DNA of 64,000 nucleotides from Niveispirillum sp. (GCF_017996735.1 NZ_JAGOGJ010000012.1:1-64000); one strand, 5' to 3'. Shown: positions 1 through 10,552, counted from the first letter of the stretch. The notes: generated from the sequence alone by a model not told the origin. Made by a program: numbers and translations.

Positions 1-221
1 GGGATGGAGGGGGAGGGATCGGCGGGTGGGGACATCAGGCGGCGGGGCTTTCTGGGATCGGGGATGTCACCGGAATACGCCGGGTGAGGGCGCAGGGCAA
101 TGGGGCACATGTCCGCCGCTTGCGGGAGCGATTGGACGTCACACCCCCCTTGACTAACACCACCCAAAAGGCGGAACCTCCCCAAACTACATAAATCCTT
201 CTGTTGTTCCGGGGTCCGCCC

Positions 222-1919
222 ATGAGCGTCACGCCTGTTCCCCTTGGCCGGGAGCTTCTGCCCAAGCTGGTCACCACCTTGCGGGAGGGCTATGGGCTGG
301 CGGCGCTGCGGGCCGATGCCATTGCCGGGCTGACGGTGGCCATCGTGGCGCTGCCGCTGGCCATGGCGCTGGCGATTGCGTCGGGGACGACGCCGGACAA
401 GGGGCTGGTTACCGCCGTGGTGGCGGGGTTCTTGATTTCCCTGTTGGGCGGCAGCCGGGTGCAGATCGGGGGGCCGACGGGGGCCTTTGTGGTCGTCGTT
501 GTCGGGGTGATCAACCAGCATGGCTATGATGGGCTGGTACTGGCCACCCTGATGGCGGGGCTGATCCTGGTGGCCGCCGCCTTGCTGCGCCTGGGGCAAT
601 GGATCAAGTACATTCCCGAGCCCGTGGTCACGGGTTTCACATCGGGCATTGCCGTCATCATCTTTTCCAGTCAGGTCAAGGATCTGCTGGGTCTGTCCAT
701 GGGGGCGGTGCCGGCGGAATTCATCGAGAAATGGCCCGCCTTCTGGGAAGCCCGTGACAGTATGGGCGTGGCTGCCCTTGTCGGGCTGGGGTCGCTGGCC
801 CTGATCCTGGGTCTGCGTCGCTGGGCGCCGAAGGTGCCGGGGTTTCTGGTGGCGGTGGTGCTGGGCTCCGTTGCCGCCTTCGCCCTGGGGCTGGATGTGG
901 AAACCATCGGGTCGCGTTTCGGCGGCATTCCCGACCATCTGCCCATGCCGACCCTGCCCGTGATCACCCTGGAACGGCTGCAGACGCTGCTGCCGGCGGC
1001 CCTGACCATCGCCTTCCTGGCCGGGGTGGAATCGCTGCTGTCGGCGGTGGTGGCGGACGGGATGACGGGGCGGCGGCACCGGCCCAATGCGGAACTGCTG
1101 GCCCAGGGCGTGGCCAATACCGCGTCGGCCCTGGTTGGCGGGCTGCCGGCCACGGGGGCCATCGCGCGCACCGTCACCAATATCCGCTCCGGCGCCCGCT
1201 CGCCCGTGTCGGGCATGCTGCATGCGGCCTTCCTGCTGCTGTTCATGCTGGCCTTCAGCGGGCTGGCCTCATATGTGCCGCTGGCCGTGCTGGCCGCCGT
1301 GCTGGTGGTCGTGGCCTGGAACATGAGCGATGCGGGCCGTTTCCTGCATCAGCTTCGCGCCGCGCCGATCAGCGATCGGGTGGTGCTGATGACCACCTTT
1401 GTCCTGACCATCGCCATCGACCTGACGGTGGCGATCGAGGTGGGGGTGGTGCTGGCGGCCCTGCTGTTCATGCATCGCATGTCGGAAACGGTGGAGGTCT
1501 CCGATGGCGGGGAACAGCCGGGCCTGGCCCTGGGCCTGCCCGCCGGGGCGGCGCTTTACCGGATCGATGGGCCGATGTTTTTCGGCGCGGCGCGCAAGCT
1601 TTTGGACGTGCTGGACCGGACCGGCGGGGCGCCGCGTGTGCTGATCCTGGATATGGGCGGGGTGCCCATGCTGGACGCCACGGGCGCTGACGCCCTGTCC
1701 ACGCTGGTGGCGCGCGCCGACAAGCGCGGGGCGCATGTGGTGATGGCCGGGGTGCAGCGGCAGCCGATGGGCGTGCTGCGCGGCCTGGGCCACCGCCACC
1801 GCAAGGGGGCCGTGGTCTTTGCCGGCGATGTGGCGCGGGCAAAGGCAGAGGCCGCGCATCTGCTGGATAAAGGTCCCGCCGGCAGTACGGGGGGCAGCCC
1901 GGCGGGCGGGGCGGATTGA
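222..1919 (+). CDS. SulP-family anion transporter with STAS domain
   Basis: A 565-residue inner-membrane permease of the SulP (SLC26) family, expected to move sulfate, bicarbonate or another anion. The first ~420 residues are a chain of hydrophobic segments, beginning with a typical SulP stretch (GLTVAIVALPLAMALAIASG). The cytoplasmic C-terminus (about residues 445-545) is a STAS domain, with the RVLILDMGGVPMLDATGADA strand-helix pattern. Length is normal for the family. I chose the ATG at 222; an in-frame TTG at 204 would add six residues with no better ribosome site. The stop codon overlaps the TTGACA box that opens the decayed glycosyltransferase copy downstream. The substrate cannot be read from the sequence, and no carbonic anhydrase or sulfate gene lies beside it. 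Confidence 0.93.
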   Translation: MSVTPVPLGRELLPKLVTTLREGYGLAALRADAIAGLTVAIVALPLAMALAIASGTTPDKGLVTAVVAGFLISLLGGSRVQIGGPTGAFVVVVVGVINQHGYDGLVLATLMAGLILVAAALLRLGQWIKYIPEPVVTGFTSGIAVIIFSSQVKDLLGLSMGAVPAEFIEKWPAFWEARDSMGVAALVGLGSLALILGLRRWAPKVPGFLVAVVLGSVAAFALGLDVETIGSRFGGIPDHLPMPTLPVITLERLQTLLPAALTIAFLAGVESLLSAVVADGMTGRRHRPNAELLAQGVANTASALVGGLPATGAIARTVTNIRSGARSPVSGMLHAAFLLLFMLAFSGLASYVPLAVLAAVLVVVAWNMSDAGRFLHQLRAAPISDRVVLMTTFVLTIAIDLTVAIEVGVVLAALLFMHRMSETVEVSDGGEQPGLALGLPAGAALYRIDGPMFFGAARKLLDVLDRTGGAPRVLILDMGGVPMLDATGADALSTLVARADKRGAHVVMAGVQRQPMGVLRGLGHRHRKGAVVFAGDVARAKAEAAHLLDKGPAGSTGGSPAGGAD

Positions 1920-1978
1920 CAGTCCGGCCGCTTTCGCGGTCAATGCCGCGCTTGTGCAGATGCCCATCCGGTTGGGCG

Positions 1979-2345
1979 ATGGCCGAGCTTGTTTACCTGT
2001 GCGACGGGCTGCCCCCGTTTTCGGCGCCGTTGGCCACTATGCCGTGATGCATTGCCGCGAGCGCGCGGCCCGTGGCTATGACGCCACCCTGGTGAGCCTG
2101 ACATCGGGCTGGCGTCTGGCCTGGACGGTGCGTACCAACACCATGCTGATCGCGCCGGCCTGGAAATATCTGTCGGCGGCGGATGAGATCCTGTTCACCG
2201 GCTCCCGCCCTTCCTGCTGCATTTCCTGGTGCCGCTGAATGGGGTTCCGGTCGTGTATCTGCTGCGTCTGGCGGTGGGGTGTTTTGACCATCCGGCACTG
2301 GCTGAACGGTGCGGGTTGTTGACCCGCACCCCCATGGGCGCCTGA
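1979..2345 (+). pseudogene. Decayed glycosyltransferase copy (N-terminal relic)
   Basis: The three-frame translation matches the first ~120 residues of the intact glycosyltransferase at 3808. The relic opens with MAELVYLCDGLPP, shifts frame, continues FGAVGHYAVMHCRERAARGYD and TLVSLTSG, lacks about 32 codons present in the intact gene, resumes at RLAWTVRTNTMLIAPAWKYL and ADEILFTGS, then shifts again before PFLLHFLVPLN. Two frameshifts and a ~95-bp deletion make it non-functional; nothing recognisable remains after about 2345. Upstream, the ATTGACAG and TTTCGCGGT blocks at 1915-1942 match 3721-3748 before the intact gene, so the duplicated segment includes the leader. The relic has GC-richer third positions than the intact copy, which suggests an old, diverged paralogue rather than a fresh duplication. 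Confidence 0.85.
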
Positions 2346-2377
2346 TGCCGCCATCCTGTATGAGAAGATGGCTTAAA

Positions 2378-2410
2378 ATCCCAAGAGCCATGGGACAAGG
2401 CTCTTGGGAT
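2378..2410. repeat. CCAAGAGCC palindrome, possible bidirectional terminator
   Basis: Inverted repeat with 12-bp arms (ATCCCAAGAGCC / GGCTCTTGGGAT) around a 9-bp loop. It lies ten bases past the 3' end of the minus-strand epimerase gene and after the glycosyltransferase relic, where a two-way terminator would fit. A closely related palindrome occurs at 23263-23292, nested inside another repeat, so this also looks like a small repeat family. Confidence 0.7.
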
Positions 2411-2419
2411 AAATAAGGC

Positions 2420-3394
2420 TCAAAGGTCATTTGCCTTTTGATAAACCTTCTCGGAAATCCAGGCATAGGTTTTCTCCAGCCCAGACCGTAACGTCATGCT
2501 GGGTGACCAACCAAGTTTCTCTTGGATCAATGTATTATCTGAGTTCCGTCCCCGAACACCCAGAGGTCCGGGAATATGGCGTTTGTGCAGGGTTTTCCCT
2601 GCGATCGAAGAAACGATGTCAACCAATTGATTGATTGTCACCATTTCGTTGGATCCAATATTCACCGGACCGGTAAAGTTGGATCGAGTGAGCCTTATCG
2701 TTCCTTCGATGCACTCATCAATAAAAAGGAAAGAACGTGTTTGAGATCCGTCGCCCCAGATTTCGATCTCGCCATTGTTATCGGCTACAGCGACCTTTCG
2801 GCAAATCGCAGCGGGTGATTTCTCGCGCCCGTCATTCCAAGACCCTTGGGGGCCAAAGATGTTATGATAACGAGCAACACGTGCATCAATACCATAATTG
2901 CGGTGATAGGCCAGGAACAGACGCTCGCTGAAGAGCTTCTCCCAGCCATACTCGCTATCTGGATGTGCCGGATACGCACTATCCTCGCGGCAGTTCGGAT
3001 TGTTGGGGTCTTCCTGATTTTCCTGCGGATACATGCAGGCAGAAGACGAGTAAAAAATACGCTTGATATTACGCTTGTGGCATGCGTCCAAAACGTTTAA
3101 ATTGATCGTTGCTGAATTATGCATAATTTCAGCGTCATGCAGGCCAGTAAAAATATAACCTGCCCCGCCCATGTCAGCCGCGAGCTGATAAACCTCGTCA
3201 AATCGGCGGTCAATTACACTGCGCACCGTCGATTGTTCACGCAGGTCACCAATAACAAAATCATCTGCCTCGGTTTCCGCGTAGCGGGGATACTTGAGAT
3301 CAACACCACGAACCCAATTTCCCTCTGCCTTCAAGCGCCTAACGAGATGACTTCCGATAAAGCCACCTGCGCCAAGAACGAGTATATACTTCAT
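2420..3394 (-). CDS. GDP-mannose 3,5-epimerase homologue (NDP-sugar SDR)
   Basis: A 324-residue extended SDR enzyme. The Rossmann motif GAGGFIGSHL is at residues 9-18. It carries the signature blocks of plant GDP-mannose 3,5-epimerase: ADMGGAGYI, SSSACMYP, YGWEK, GREKSPAAICRK, GDGSQTRSFLFIDECIEG and GVRGRNSDN. Cys120, Tyr149, Lys153 and Lys192 fall at the same spacing as Cys145, Tyr174, Lys178 and Lys217 of the Arabidopsis enzyme (29, 33 and 72 residues from the cysteine or its equivalent). The family converts GDP-D-mannose to GDP-L-galactose and/or GDP-L-gulose, so here it would supply an unusual sugar for surface glycan beside gmd and fcl. It is on the opposite strand to its neighbours and is visibly more AT-rich, consistent with transfer. 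Another NDP-sugar epimerase activity cannot be excluded. Confidence 0.85.
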   Translation of the reverse strand: MKYILVLGAGGFIGSHLVRRLKAEGNWVRGVDLKYPRYAETEADDFVIGDLREQSTVRSVIDRRFDEVYQLAADMGGAGYIFTGLHDAEIMHNSATINLNVLDACHKRNIKRIFYSSSACMYPQENQEDPNNPNCREDSAYPAHPDSEYGWEKLFSERLFLAYHRNYGIDARVARYHNIFGPQGSWNDGREKSPAAICRKVAVADNNGEIEIWGDGSQTRSFLFIDECIEGTIRLTRSNFTGPVNIGSNEMVTINQLVDIVSSIAGKTLHKRHIPGPLGVRGRNSDNTLIQEKLGWSPSMTLRSGLEKTYAWISEKVYQKANDL

Positions 3395-3807
3395 ACTAAT
3401 TCCTTCTCAACTAGCGCTGCTGGTACGAGAACACACAACAGCATACGGTGCTGCGGCACTGGCTTAGCCGATAGAAAGATGGTGTTCAAGCTGAGAAAGC
3501 TCAAGCACCCTATGCTGAATCACCCACCCCATCAGACCTGACAAGCCATGCGTGTGAATGATGGCGAGGGTCAAAATTCTTGATTGTGAGCCAGATGCCC
3601 AAAGGGGGCGGCGGTCGCTGGCCGCCAAGGGGCATGTTCCATGCCTCCTGTATGACATAGGTGAGGGAGGCCATGGGTGCGGGCTGCCTTGATGCTGGTC
3701 AATGGTCGATCTGAAGGCTAATTGACAGGGACCCCGGTTTCGCGGTTATTGGCACGAACACCGCTTTGGCGGTTCTTGCGCGCCCCTGCTATGCCCTTGG
3801 TTTTGTG
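3395..3807. other. Divergent intergenic region with hairpin and TTGACA box
   Basis: Region between the divergent epimerase and glycosyltransferase genes. At about 3597-3634 a long imperfect hairpin pairs ATGCCC with GGGGCAT and GGCGG with CCGCC. The block GGTCAAAATTCTTGA at 3569-3583 also occurs in the repeat element at 29848, so a degraded copy of that element is likely. A TTGACA at 3722-3727 precedes the glycosyltransferase and is conserved upstream of the relic at 1916; no good -10 box follows it at 17 bp. I see no credible gene here. Confidence 0.5.
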
Positions 3808-4911
3808 ATGAAAAAACTTGTTTACCTTTGTGACTGGCTGCCGCCCGATTTCGGGGCTGTCGGGCAATATTCCGTTATGCTTTCCCGTGACTGGGCCGCA
3901 CGCGGCTATGATGTGACGCTGGTTGGGCTGACATCTGACCCGGTCACTCATATTCACGAAGAAACCGTCGGGCCGGGTCATCTTCGCATTGTGCGTCTTC
4001 CGGGACAGCCACTCGATCGCGGCAGTCTGGCGCGGCGTCTGGCCTGGACCGTGCGCACCAACAGCATGCTGCTTTCGCGGGCCTGGAAATATCTGACGGC
4101 GGCAGATGAAATCCTGTTTACGGGCTCACCGCCTTTTCTGCTGCACTTTCTTGTGCCCTTGAATGTGTTTCTGCGCAAGGTGCTGGTCTATCGCATTGCC
4201 GATTTCCACCCGGAATGCTTGATTGCATCGCGTGACCGCCCGTCGCGGGTGCTGAACATGGCGCTGGCGCTGACCATCTGGCTCCGCCGCCGGGTGCAAC
4301 GGTTTGAATCCTTGGGCGAGGATCAGGTGCGGCTGTTGCGCCGATACGGGATTCCGGCCGAAAATATCGTGTTGAAACGTGATCCGCCGCCCGTCGAACT
4401 GACCGGGGATGAAGTGCCCCTGCCTATCCCGGCAGAGCTTTCTGGATATAAGGTCCTGCTCTATTCCGGTAATTGGGGGGTCGCCCATGATACGGATACT
4501 TTCATCGACGCCTATATCCGTCATCATAAGGCAGGCAGCAGCACCGTTGCCCTTTGGCTGAATGCCGTCGGGGCCGGTGCCGATGTGGTTGAACAGCGCC
4601 TGCGGGCAGAGGGGCTACCCGTGGCGCGCGGACGGCCCGTGCCGTTTGGCGATCTCGGCCGCCTGCTGGTGACACCCGATGCCCATCTGATCACGTTGCG
4701 GGATGGGTTTGTGGCTTTTGTCATCCCGTCAAAGGCTTACGGGTGCATTGCATCGGGTAAGGATGTTCTTTACATTGGCTCGTCTGAATCCGACGTTGAT
4801 CTGATCTGCCGGGAAGGCCTGCGCGATGGTCAGCGCTATATCCGTACCTCTGTGGGGGATACAGAGGCAACGTTCAGGGCGCTGGAACGGCTGGGCATGA
4901 CGGGCGTGTAA
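3808..4911 (+). CDS. Glycosyltransferase, GT4-like
   Basis: A 367-residue cytoplasmic glycosyltransferase that probably adds a sugar to a surface polysaccharide or LPS precursor. The N-terminal Rossmann half starts KKLVYLCDWLPPDFGAVGQY, a nucleotide-sugar transferase opening with a glycine-rich acceptor loop. The C-terminal half contains LLYSGNWGVAHD, and then FVIPSKAYGCIASGKDVLYI, the region that in GT4 enzymes binds the donor (Pro-Ser-Lys, then a glycine-rich turn). The ATG at 3808 was chosen because homology to the relic at 1979 begins there; an upstream TTG at 3766 only adds unlike sequence. It sits upstream of gmd, so GDP-fucose or GDP-mannose is a plausible donor, but this is inferred from context only. 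Confidence 0.82.
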   Translation: MKKLVYLCDWLPPDFGAVGQYSVMLSRDWAARGYDVTLVGLTSDPVTHIHEETVGPGHLRIVRLPGQPLDRGSLARRLAWTVRTNSMLLSRAWKYLTAADEILFTGSPPFLLHFLVPLNVFLRKVLVYRIADFHPECLIASRDRPSRVLNMALALTIWLRRRVQRFESLGEDQVRLLRRYGIPAENIVLKRDPPPVELTGDEVPLPIPAELSGYKVLLYSGNWGVAHDTDTFIDAYIRHHKAGSSTVALWLNAVGAGADVVEQRLRAEGLPVARGRPVPFGDLGRLLVTPDAHLITLRDGFVAFVIPSKAYGCIASGKDVLYIGSSESDVDLICREGLRDGQRYIRTSVGDTEATFRALERLGMTGV

Positions 4912-4923
4912 GGCAGCAATCGT

Positions 4924-6051
<1,128 letters not shown>

Positions 6052-6208
6052 TACCAATCTGCCGAAGGTCAAACCTTCGGCAGATTGGAGGCTGGCGACG
6101 GCCAGCCCGGCGCACATGCGCCGTGAGCCAAGGCGGCGGATGCCGCCGCCCGGCGTCTGAGGGAACGCAAAATCTCCCTTGATCGGTGACGATCAAGGGA
6201 GATTGGTA
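6052..6208. repeat. 157-bp MITE-like element with terminal inverted repeats
   Basis: Bounded by TACCAATCT at the left and AGATTGGTA at the right. The left end is a perfect hairpin (CCAATCTGCCGAAGG, 6054-6068, pairing with 6074-6088). The right end is another perfect hairpin (AATCTCCCTTGATCG, 6171-6185, pairing with 6190-6204). Between them is a CACATGCGCCGTGAGCCAAG block that recurs as CACATGCGGTGTAGCCAAG at 7252 and CCCATGCCGCGCAGCCAA at 29903. No coding capacity. It fills the gmd-fcl gap and ends just before the fcl ribosome site. Confidence 0.75.
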
Positions 6209-6246
6209 TGAGACACCCGCCCGGTATTCGGGGGAAAAAGGAACGG

Positions 6247-7230
6247 ATGATGAGCGATCTGAAGCCCTATGACCTGATGGGCAAGCGCGTCTGGGTGTCC
6301 GGCCATCGGGGCATGGTGGGTGGCGCCGTGGTGCGCCGGCTGGCGCCGGAGGGCTGCACCGTCCTGACGGCGGGTCGCGACGTCCTGGACCTGACGCGGC
6401 AGGCCGCCGTGGAGGAATGGGTGGCCGCCAACAAGCCCGACGCGGTGGTCGTGGCCGCCGCCAAGGTGGGCGGCATCATGGCGAACGACACGTTCCCCGC
6501 CGACTTCCTCTATGAAAACCTGATGATCGAGACGAACATCATCCAGGCCGCCTTCCGCAACAATGTGGAAAAGCTGCTGTTCCTGGGCTCGTCCTGCATC
6601 TATCCCAAGCTGGCGCCGCAGCCGATGGCCGAGGATGCGCTGCTGACCGGGCCGCTGGAGCCGACCAACGAGTGGTACGCGATCGCCAAGATTGCGGGCA
6701 TCAAGCTGTGCCAGGCCTATCGCAAGCAGCATGGCTGCGACTATATCTCCGCCATGCCGACCAATCTTTATGGTATCGGCGATAATTTCCACCCCACCGG
6801 CAGCCATGTCCTGCCCGCCCTGATGGCCCGCCTGCATGACGCCAAGCGCGACAAGCAGCAACAGGTCACCGTCTGGGGCACGGGCAAGCCGCTGCGCGAA
6901 TTCCTCTATGTCGACGATCTGGCCGACGGGCTGGTCTTCCTGCTGAAGAATTACAGCGGGTATGAGCATGTGAATATCGGCACGGGCCAGGAAGTGTCCA
7001 TCCGCACGCTGGCCGAACAGGTGGCGGCGGCCGTGGGCTGGCGCGGCCGCTTCGTCTTCGACGCCACCAAGCCCGACGGCACCCCGCGCAAGTTGATGGA
7101 TAATAGAAAGCTGGCCAAACTGGGCTGGACCGCCCGCACCAGCCTGGCCGAAGGCCTGCGCCTGACCTATGAATGGTTCCTGGACCAGGAAGCCAGGGGC
7201 GGCTTGCGCGGCATCGGGCAGCGGCCATAA
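6247..7230 (+). CDS. fcl: GDP-L-fucose synthase (GDP-4-keto-6-deoxymannose epimerase/reductase)
   Basis: A 327-residue SDR enzyme that epimerises and reduces the product of gmd to GDP-L-fucose using NADPH. The N-terminal motif [14 protein letters not shown] is diagnostic. The active site has GSSCIYPK (catalytic Ser, Cys) and YAIAK (YxxxK), followed by [20 protein letters not shown] and [14 protein letters not shown] placed the start at the first of two adjacent ATGs (6247), which has AAAAAGGAACGG upstream; ATG 6250 is equally possible. An in-frame ATG at 6208 overlaps the repeat element and is unlikely. It completes the GDP-fucose branch with gmd. Confidence 0.95.
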   Translation: MMSDLKPYDLMGKRVWVSGHRGMVGGAVVRRLAPEGCTVLTAGRDVLDLTRQAAVEEWVAANKPDAVVVAAAKVGGIMANDTFPADFLYENLMIETNIIQAAFRNNVEKLLFLGSSCIYPKLAPQPMAEDALLTGPLEPTNEWYAIAKIAGIKLCQAYRKQHGCDYISAMPTNLYGIGDNFHPTGSHVLPALMARLHDAKRDKQQQVTVWGTGKPLREFLYVDDLADGLVFLLKNYSGYEHVNIGTGQEVSIRTLAEQVAAAVGWRGRFVFDATKPDGTPRKLMDNRKLAKLGWTARTSLAEGLRLTYEWFLDQEARGGLRGIGQRP

Positions 7231-7235
7231 TTTAT

Positions 7236-7340
7236 GACCGCCGCCGCGCCGCACATGCGGTGTAGCCAAGCCGTTGGCATGTGGACGCCGACGATAGAGG
7301 GGCAGGGAAGATTGACCATCGGTCAATATTTCCTGCCGCT
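7236..7340. repeat. Partial TIR-element copy with terminator-like hairpin
   Basis: Contains the CACATGCGGTGTAGCCAAG block shared with 6052-6208. It ends in a long hairpin from 7301 to 7337 (GGCAGG / CCTGCC outer arms, ATTGACC / GGTCAAT inner arms). It lies between the convergent fcl and RTX genes, where it may stop transcription from both sides. Confidence 0.6.
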
Positions 7341-7344
7341 GGCG

Positions 7345-10206
7345 TTACAGCAAATCCAGGGGTGAGGTTATGGCAACAGGGTCGGCGATGAAGGCAAGGC
7401 GCCCTTCCGCGCGGCCATTGCTGATGTAATGGCTGACCAGTGCCGCGTGATCCAGGCCGAACACCTTCAGCAGGTCAGGGTTAAGGACCGCATAGGTTTC
7501 GGCATCAAAGCCGATCGCCTGTCGTCCCTCGGCCCGGCCATATTTCATGTAATGGTCCATGAGCTGCCCTGCGTTCAATCCGAAGGCCCTGAACAGGTCG
7601 GGATTGAGGGCGGCGTACGCCTCGGCATCGAACCCGGCCGCCAACCGGCCCTCGGCCCGGCCGTTGCTGATATAGTGCGCGACCAGGGCCTGATGGTTTG
7701 ATCCGAAGGCGCTGAACAGGTCGGGATTCAGTACAGCATAGGCGACAGCGTCGAACCCTTCGGCCGCGCGGCCCTCATACCGGCCATTGTTAAGATAATG
7801 GTTGGCCAGCAGCTTTTCATCCAACCCGAAGGCATTGAACAGGTCGGGATTAAGCGCCGCATAGGCTTCGGCATCGAATCCGGTCACGGGCCGCCCTTCG
7901 TATTGGCCATTGGTGACGTAATGACCTGCATAGGCAACGAGGTCGGTGCCAAAGACTGGCGTAAGGTCGGGATTCAAGGCGCGATAGGCGGCTAGCGTGA
8001 AGGCAGGGTGGAAATCATCATTGAGGATTGTGCCCGTCGCCTCGATGCTGGCGCTGCCGCCGGCCAAGGTGGCGCCGGAAACCTGCCCCAGATGCAGGAT
8101 CACCTTCTCATGCCCCTCCACCCGCGTATCGCCGGTAACCGGAACAGAAATGGTGGCTGTGCGTGACCCGGCCGCGATTGTGACGGTTTGGCTTCCGAAC
8201 ACGAAATCGTGGCCGGGGGTGGCTGTTCCGCCATCTGGTGTCACGGTGAAGGAAACGTCCCGGCTGGATGCCGCCGACAAGCTGGCCGTGAAGATCAGCG
8301 CCGCCGTTCCCGCCTGTCCCTCCCGCATAACGCCACCGGTCAAGGACAGGACCGGCAATGGCGACGGTTCCTCAAGGATCACCGTCGCATCGTCGAAGAC
8401 CAGCCTCTCAATGCCGGTCAGCAGGTCTGTGGCGATTTGTAGGAAGGTGACGGAGGTCTGCCCATTAACGGTGGTGATGGTGTAACTGGCGCGGCTTCCA
8501 TAAAAGACCGCCGTATCCACGCCATCGCCGCCGATCAGCGTGTCATTTCGGAAGTCATTGGGTCTCCAGTCACCAATCAAGGTATCGTTGCCCGCACCAC
8601 CCACCAGCGTGTCGGTCCCAGCCTCGCCCATCAGCGTGTCGTTGCCGTCACCGCCAAGAATATAATCATGCGATATGGTGCCCTTCAGCAAATCGTCGCC
8701 GCTGGTGCCGTAAATTGGTGCCAGATCCACGGTCAGGTCACTGAAGGTAAGCTTCTCGACACCGATCAGAATATCGATGCCATCCTTCCCCGTCAGGTCG
8801 GTGACCCTGACTTGCCCATCCTCATAGACGATGCTGTAATTGGCGCTGGCACCGGAAATATAAGCAATGTCCTGGCCGGAGCCGCCAACCAGCCTGTCGT
8901 TGCCCGCGTCGCCGTACAAATAATCATTGCCGTCGCCGCCATCCAGACTGTCGTCGCCGTCCCCACCATACATCGTATCAAAGGCGTCACCGCCGATCAG
9001 CGTGTCATTGCCGCTGCCGCCCGACAGGCTGTTATTGCCGCGTTCGCCGTACACCCGGTCATGACCGGTACCACCCACCAGCGTATCGTTACCATCCCCG
9101 CCCCAAAGACTGTCATCACCGGCATCCCCATACAACCGGTCCTCGTTGCCGCCGCCAGACAGCGTATCATTGCCCAGGGCGCCGAACAGATCGTCACGGC
9201 CATTGGTTCCTGTCAGGGACTGTGCCGCGCTGTTGGTGGAGAAGATGAAGTCGGCATTGGTCAGCAAGGTACGGGCATCATCGTACTTCACGCCAAAATA
9301 GACATCACGTTCAACATTGCCATACATGATCCGAAGATTGGATATGCGGTAGTAACTGCCCGAGAAGACAATCGGTCCTAGGAATAACATCTCAAATACT
9401 GTGGAAAGGCTGGCGATACCCAGGCCCGACAGGTCGATCCGGTCCTGTCCTTGCGTGAAATCCTGTATCGTATTGATCTCAACGGAATTGGTCGCACTGA
9501 ACTGATCATTGCGGGCACCGACCACAAAGACATCGTTACCTGTGCCGCCAATCAGGGTGTCGTTGCCGCGCCCGCCGATCAGGGTGTCATTACCCCCATC
9601 GCCGAAAAGGCGATCGGCGCCCCCACCCCGGCCGTCAAGCGTATCGTTGCCCAACCCACCAATCAGATCATCGTTCCAGTCTGTGCCGGTCAGGTTTCGC
9701 GCGGCCGTGTCTGTTGCAAAAATGAAATCGGCGCTGGTCAGTTGCGATTTGTCCACACCGACGATGAGTTCATTGAGATGACCGCCATGAAAGTCACCGG
9801 GATCGCCATAGGTGACATTTTCAAGACCGCCAAATTTGACCCTTATGGTTGTCTGACCGTTGCCCTGCAGCATCAGGTCTGACAGTGTGGACATGCTACT
9901 GATGCCAAGGGCGGAAACATCAATCCGGTCCTCTCCCTTGGTGAAATCCGCGATTGTATCGGCTGATCGGACCTCGCCAGCCTTTGGGGCATGGCGTTCC
10001 ATCACGAAACGATCATTGCCGGCCCCGCCCGTCAGAACATCGTTGCCAGCATCACCAAACAAAAAGTCATCACCTCCACCGCCGATCAGTGTGTCATCGC
10101 CACTGCCACCCGACAGCGTGTCGTCACGCTCCAGGCCAGTAATGAGATCATCGCCCGCAGTGCCCGTCAGCCGGTCAAATCCGTCTGTGCCATTTATATT
10201 CGCCAA
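7345..10206 (-). CDS. RTX-type calcium-binding secreted protein with Calx-beta domain
   Basis: A 953-residue acidic protein, predicted extracellular and exported by a type I system (no N-terminal signal peptide). The N-terminal two thirds hold many GGxGxDxL nonapeptides (for example [19 protein letters not shown]), which form calcium-binding beta-rolls. A Calx-beta domain follows at about residues 620-730 ([15 protein letters not shown] to GTILNDD). The C-terminus has five ~41-residue repeats and ends in hydrophobic residues, SPLDLL. The start is a TTG at 10206 with AAGGGG nine bases upstream; no ATG fits, and MANINGTDG is a normal RTX opening. No ABC exporter or HlyD partner lies in the window. 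Exact role (adhesin, enzyme scaffold or matrix protein) is unknown. Confidence 0.85.
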   Translation of the reverse strand: MANINGTDGFDRLTGTAGDDLITGLERDDTLSGGSGDDTLIGGGGDDFLFGDAGNDVLTGGAGNDRFVMERHAPKAGEVRSADTIADFTKGEDRIDVSALGISSMSTLSDLMLQGNGQTTIRVKFGGLENVTYGDPGDFHGGHLNELIVGVDKSQLTSADFIFATDTAARNLTGTDWNDDLIGGLGNDTLDGRGGGADRLFGDGGNDTLIGGRGNDTLIGGTGNDVFVVGARNDQFSATNSVEINTIQDFTQGQDRIDLSGLGIASLSTVFEMLFLGPIVFSGSYYRISNLRIMYGNVERDVYFGVKYDDARTLLTNADFIFSTNSAAQSLTGTNGRDDLFGALGNDTLSGGGNEDRLYGDAGDDSLWGGDGNDTLVGGTGHDRVYGERGNNSLSGGSGNDTLIGGDAFDTMYGGDGDDSLDGGDGNDYLYGDAGNDRLVGGSGQDIAYISGASANYSIVYEDGQVRVTDLTGKDGIDILIGVEKLTFSDLTVDLAPIYGTSGDDLLKGTISHDYILGGDGNDTLMGEAGTDTLVGGAGNDTLIGDWRPNDFRNDTLIGGDGVDTAVFYGSRASYTITTVNGQTSVTFLQIATDLLTGIERLVFDDATVILEEPSPLPVLSLTGGVMREGQAGTAALIFTASLSAASSRDVSFTVTPDGGTATPGHDFVFGSQTVTIAAGSRTATISVPVTGDTRVEGHEKVILHLGQVSGATLAGGSASIEATGTILNDDFHPAFTLAAYRALNPDLTPVFGTDLVAYAGHYVTNGQYEGRPVTGFDAEAYAALNPDLFNAFGLDEKLLANHYLNNGRYEGRAAEGFDAVAYAVLNPDLFSAFGSNHQALVAHYISNGRAEGRLAAGFDAEAYAALNPDLFRAFGLNAGQLMDHYMKYGRAEGRQAIGFDAETYAVLNPDLLKVFGLDHAALVSHYISNGRAEGRLAFIADPVAITSPLDLL
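7399..8010 (-). repeat. Five tandem ~41-codon repeats in RTX C-terminus
   Basis: Five successive units with the consensus [15 protein letters not shown], then AFGLD, HY, NGRxEGR. They are visible in DNA as repeated CAGGTCGGGATT and CGGCCCTC blocks about 123-126 bp apart. The units differ at many positions, so this is an old array. A matching-length helical repeat is common at the ends of Rhodospirillales RTX proteins as far as I recall; function unknown. Confidence 0.8.
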
Positions 10207-10552
10207 TTAGAATCCCCTTAATACATATTGATTGGGAAGCCCATATTATCTTAACCATATTTTACACCGCACTCAACTCAGAACATAAAAAAATGCTCGC
10301 GTGAGGTGATGCGGAAACTAACGGTGAGCCTGTGTTCGAACTGTTTTCCCTCCAAGGCATGCGGTTGCCGGCACCCAGGTCAAGGTCTGACAACCAGCGC
10401 TCCCGCCACGCGCGGGCGGACCGGACAATGGGGACACCTCCTTGTCCGGTCGCGGTTCAATTTGGGGGGCATAGGGCGTTTGGTGCAGGCTTCGTTTGCC
10501 CGCGTGGTTTTCGCCCTGCCCTCTCGTGCCCCCCAACAAACCGGCCTCGCGT
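10207..10552. other. Intergenic region with 10-bp inverted repeat
   Basis: Lies downstream of the phytase gene and upstream of the RTX gene (both minus strand). The part next to the RTX gene is AT-rich (10220-10290) and probably holds its promoter; TAAGATAATAT reads on the minus strand. A perfect inverted repeat, GACCGGACAA (10419-10428) with TTGTCCGGTC (10442-10451), is a candidate phytase terminator. No gene is evident. Confidence 0.45.

Noticed and set aside
140..200. SulP promoter with TTGACT at 150.
   Set aside because: No acceptable -10 box at 16-18 bp; TACATA is about 32 bp away, so I did not annotate it.
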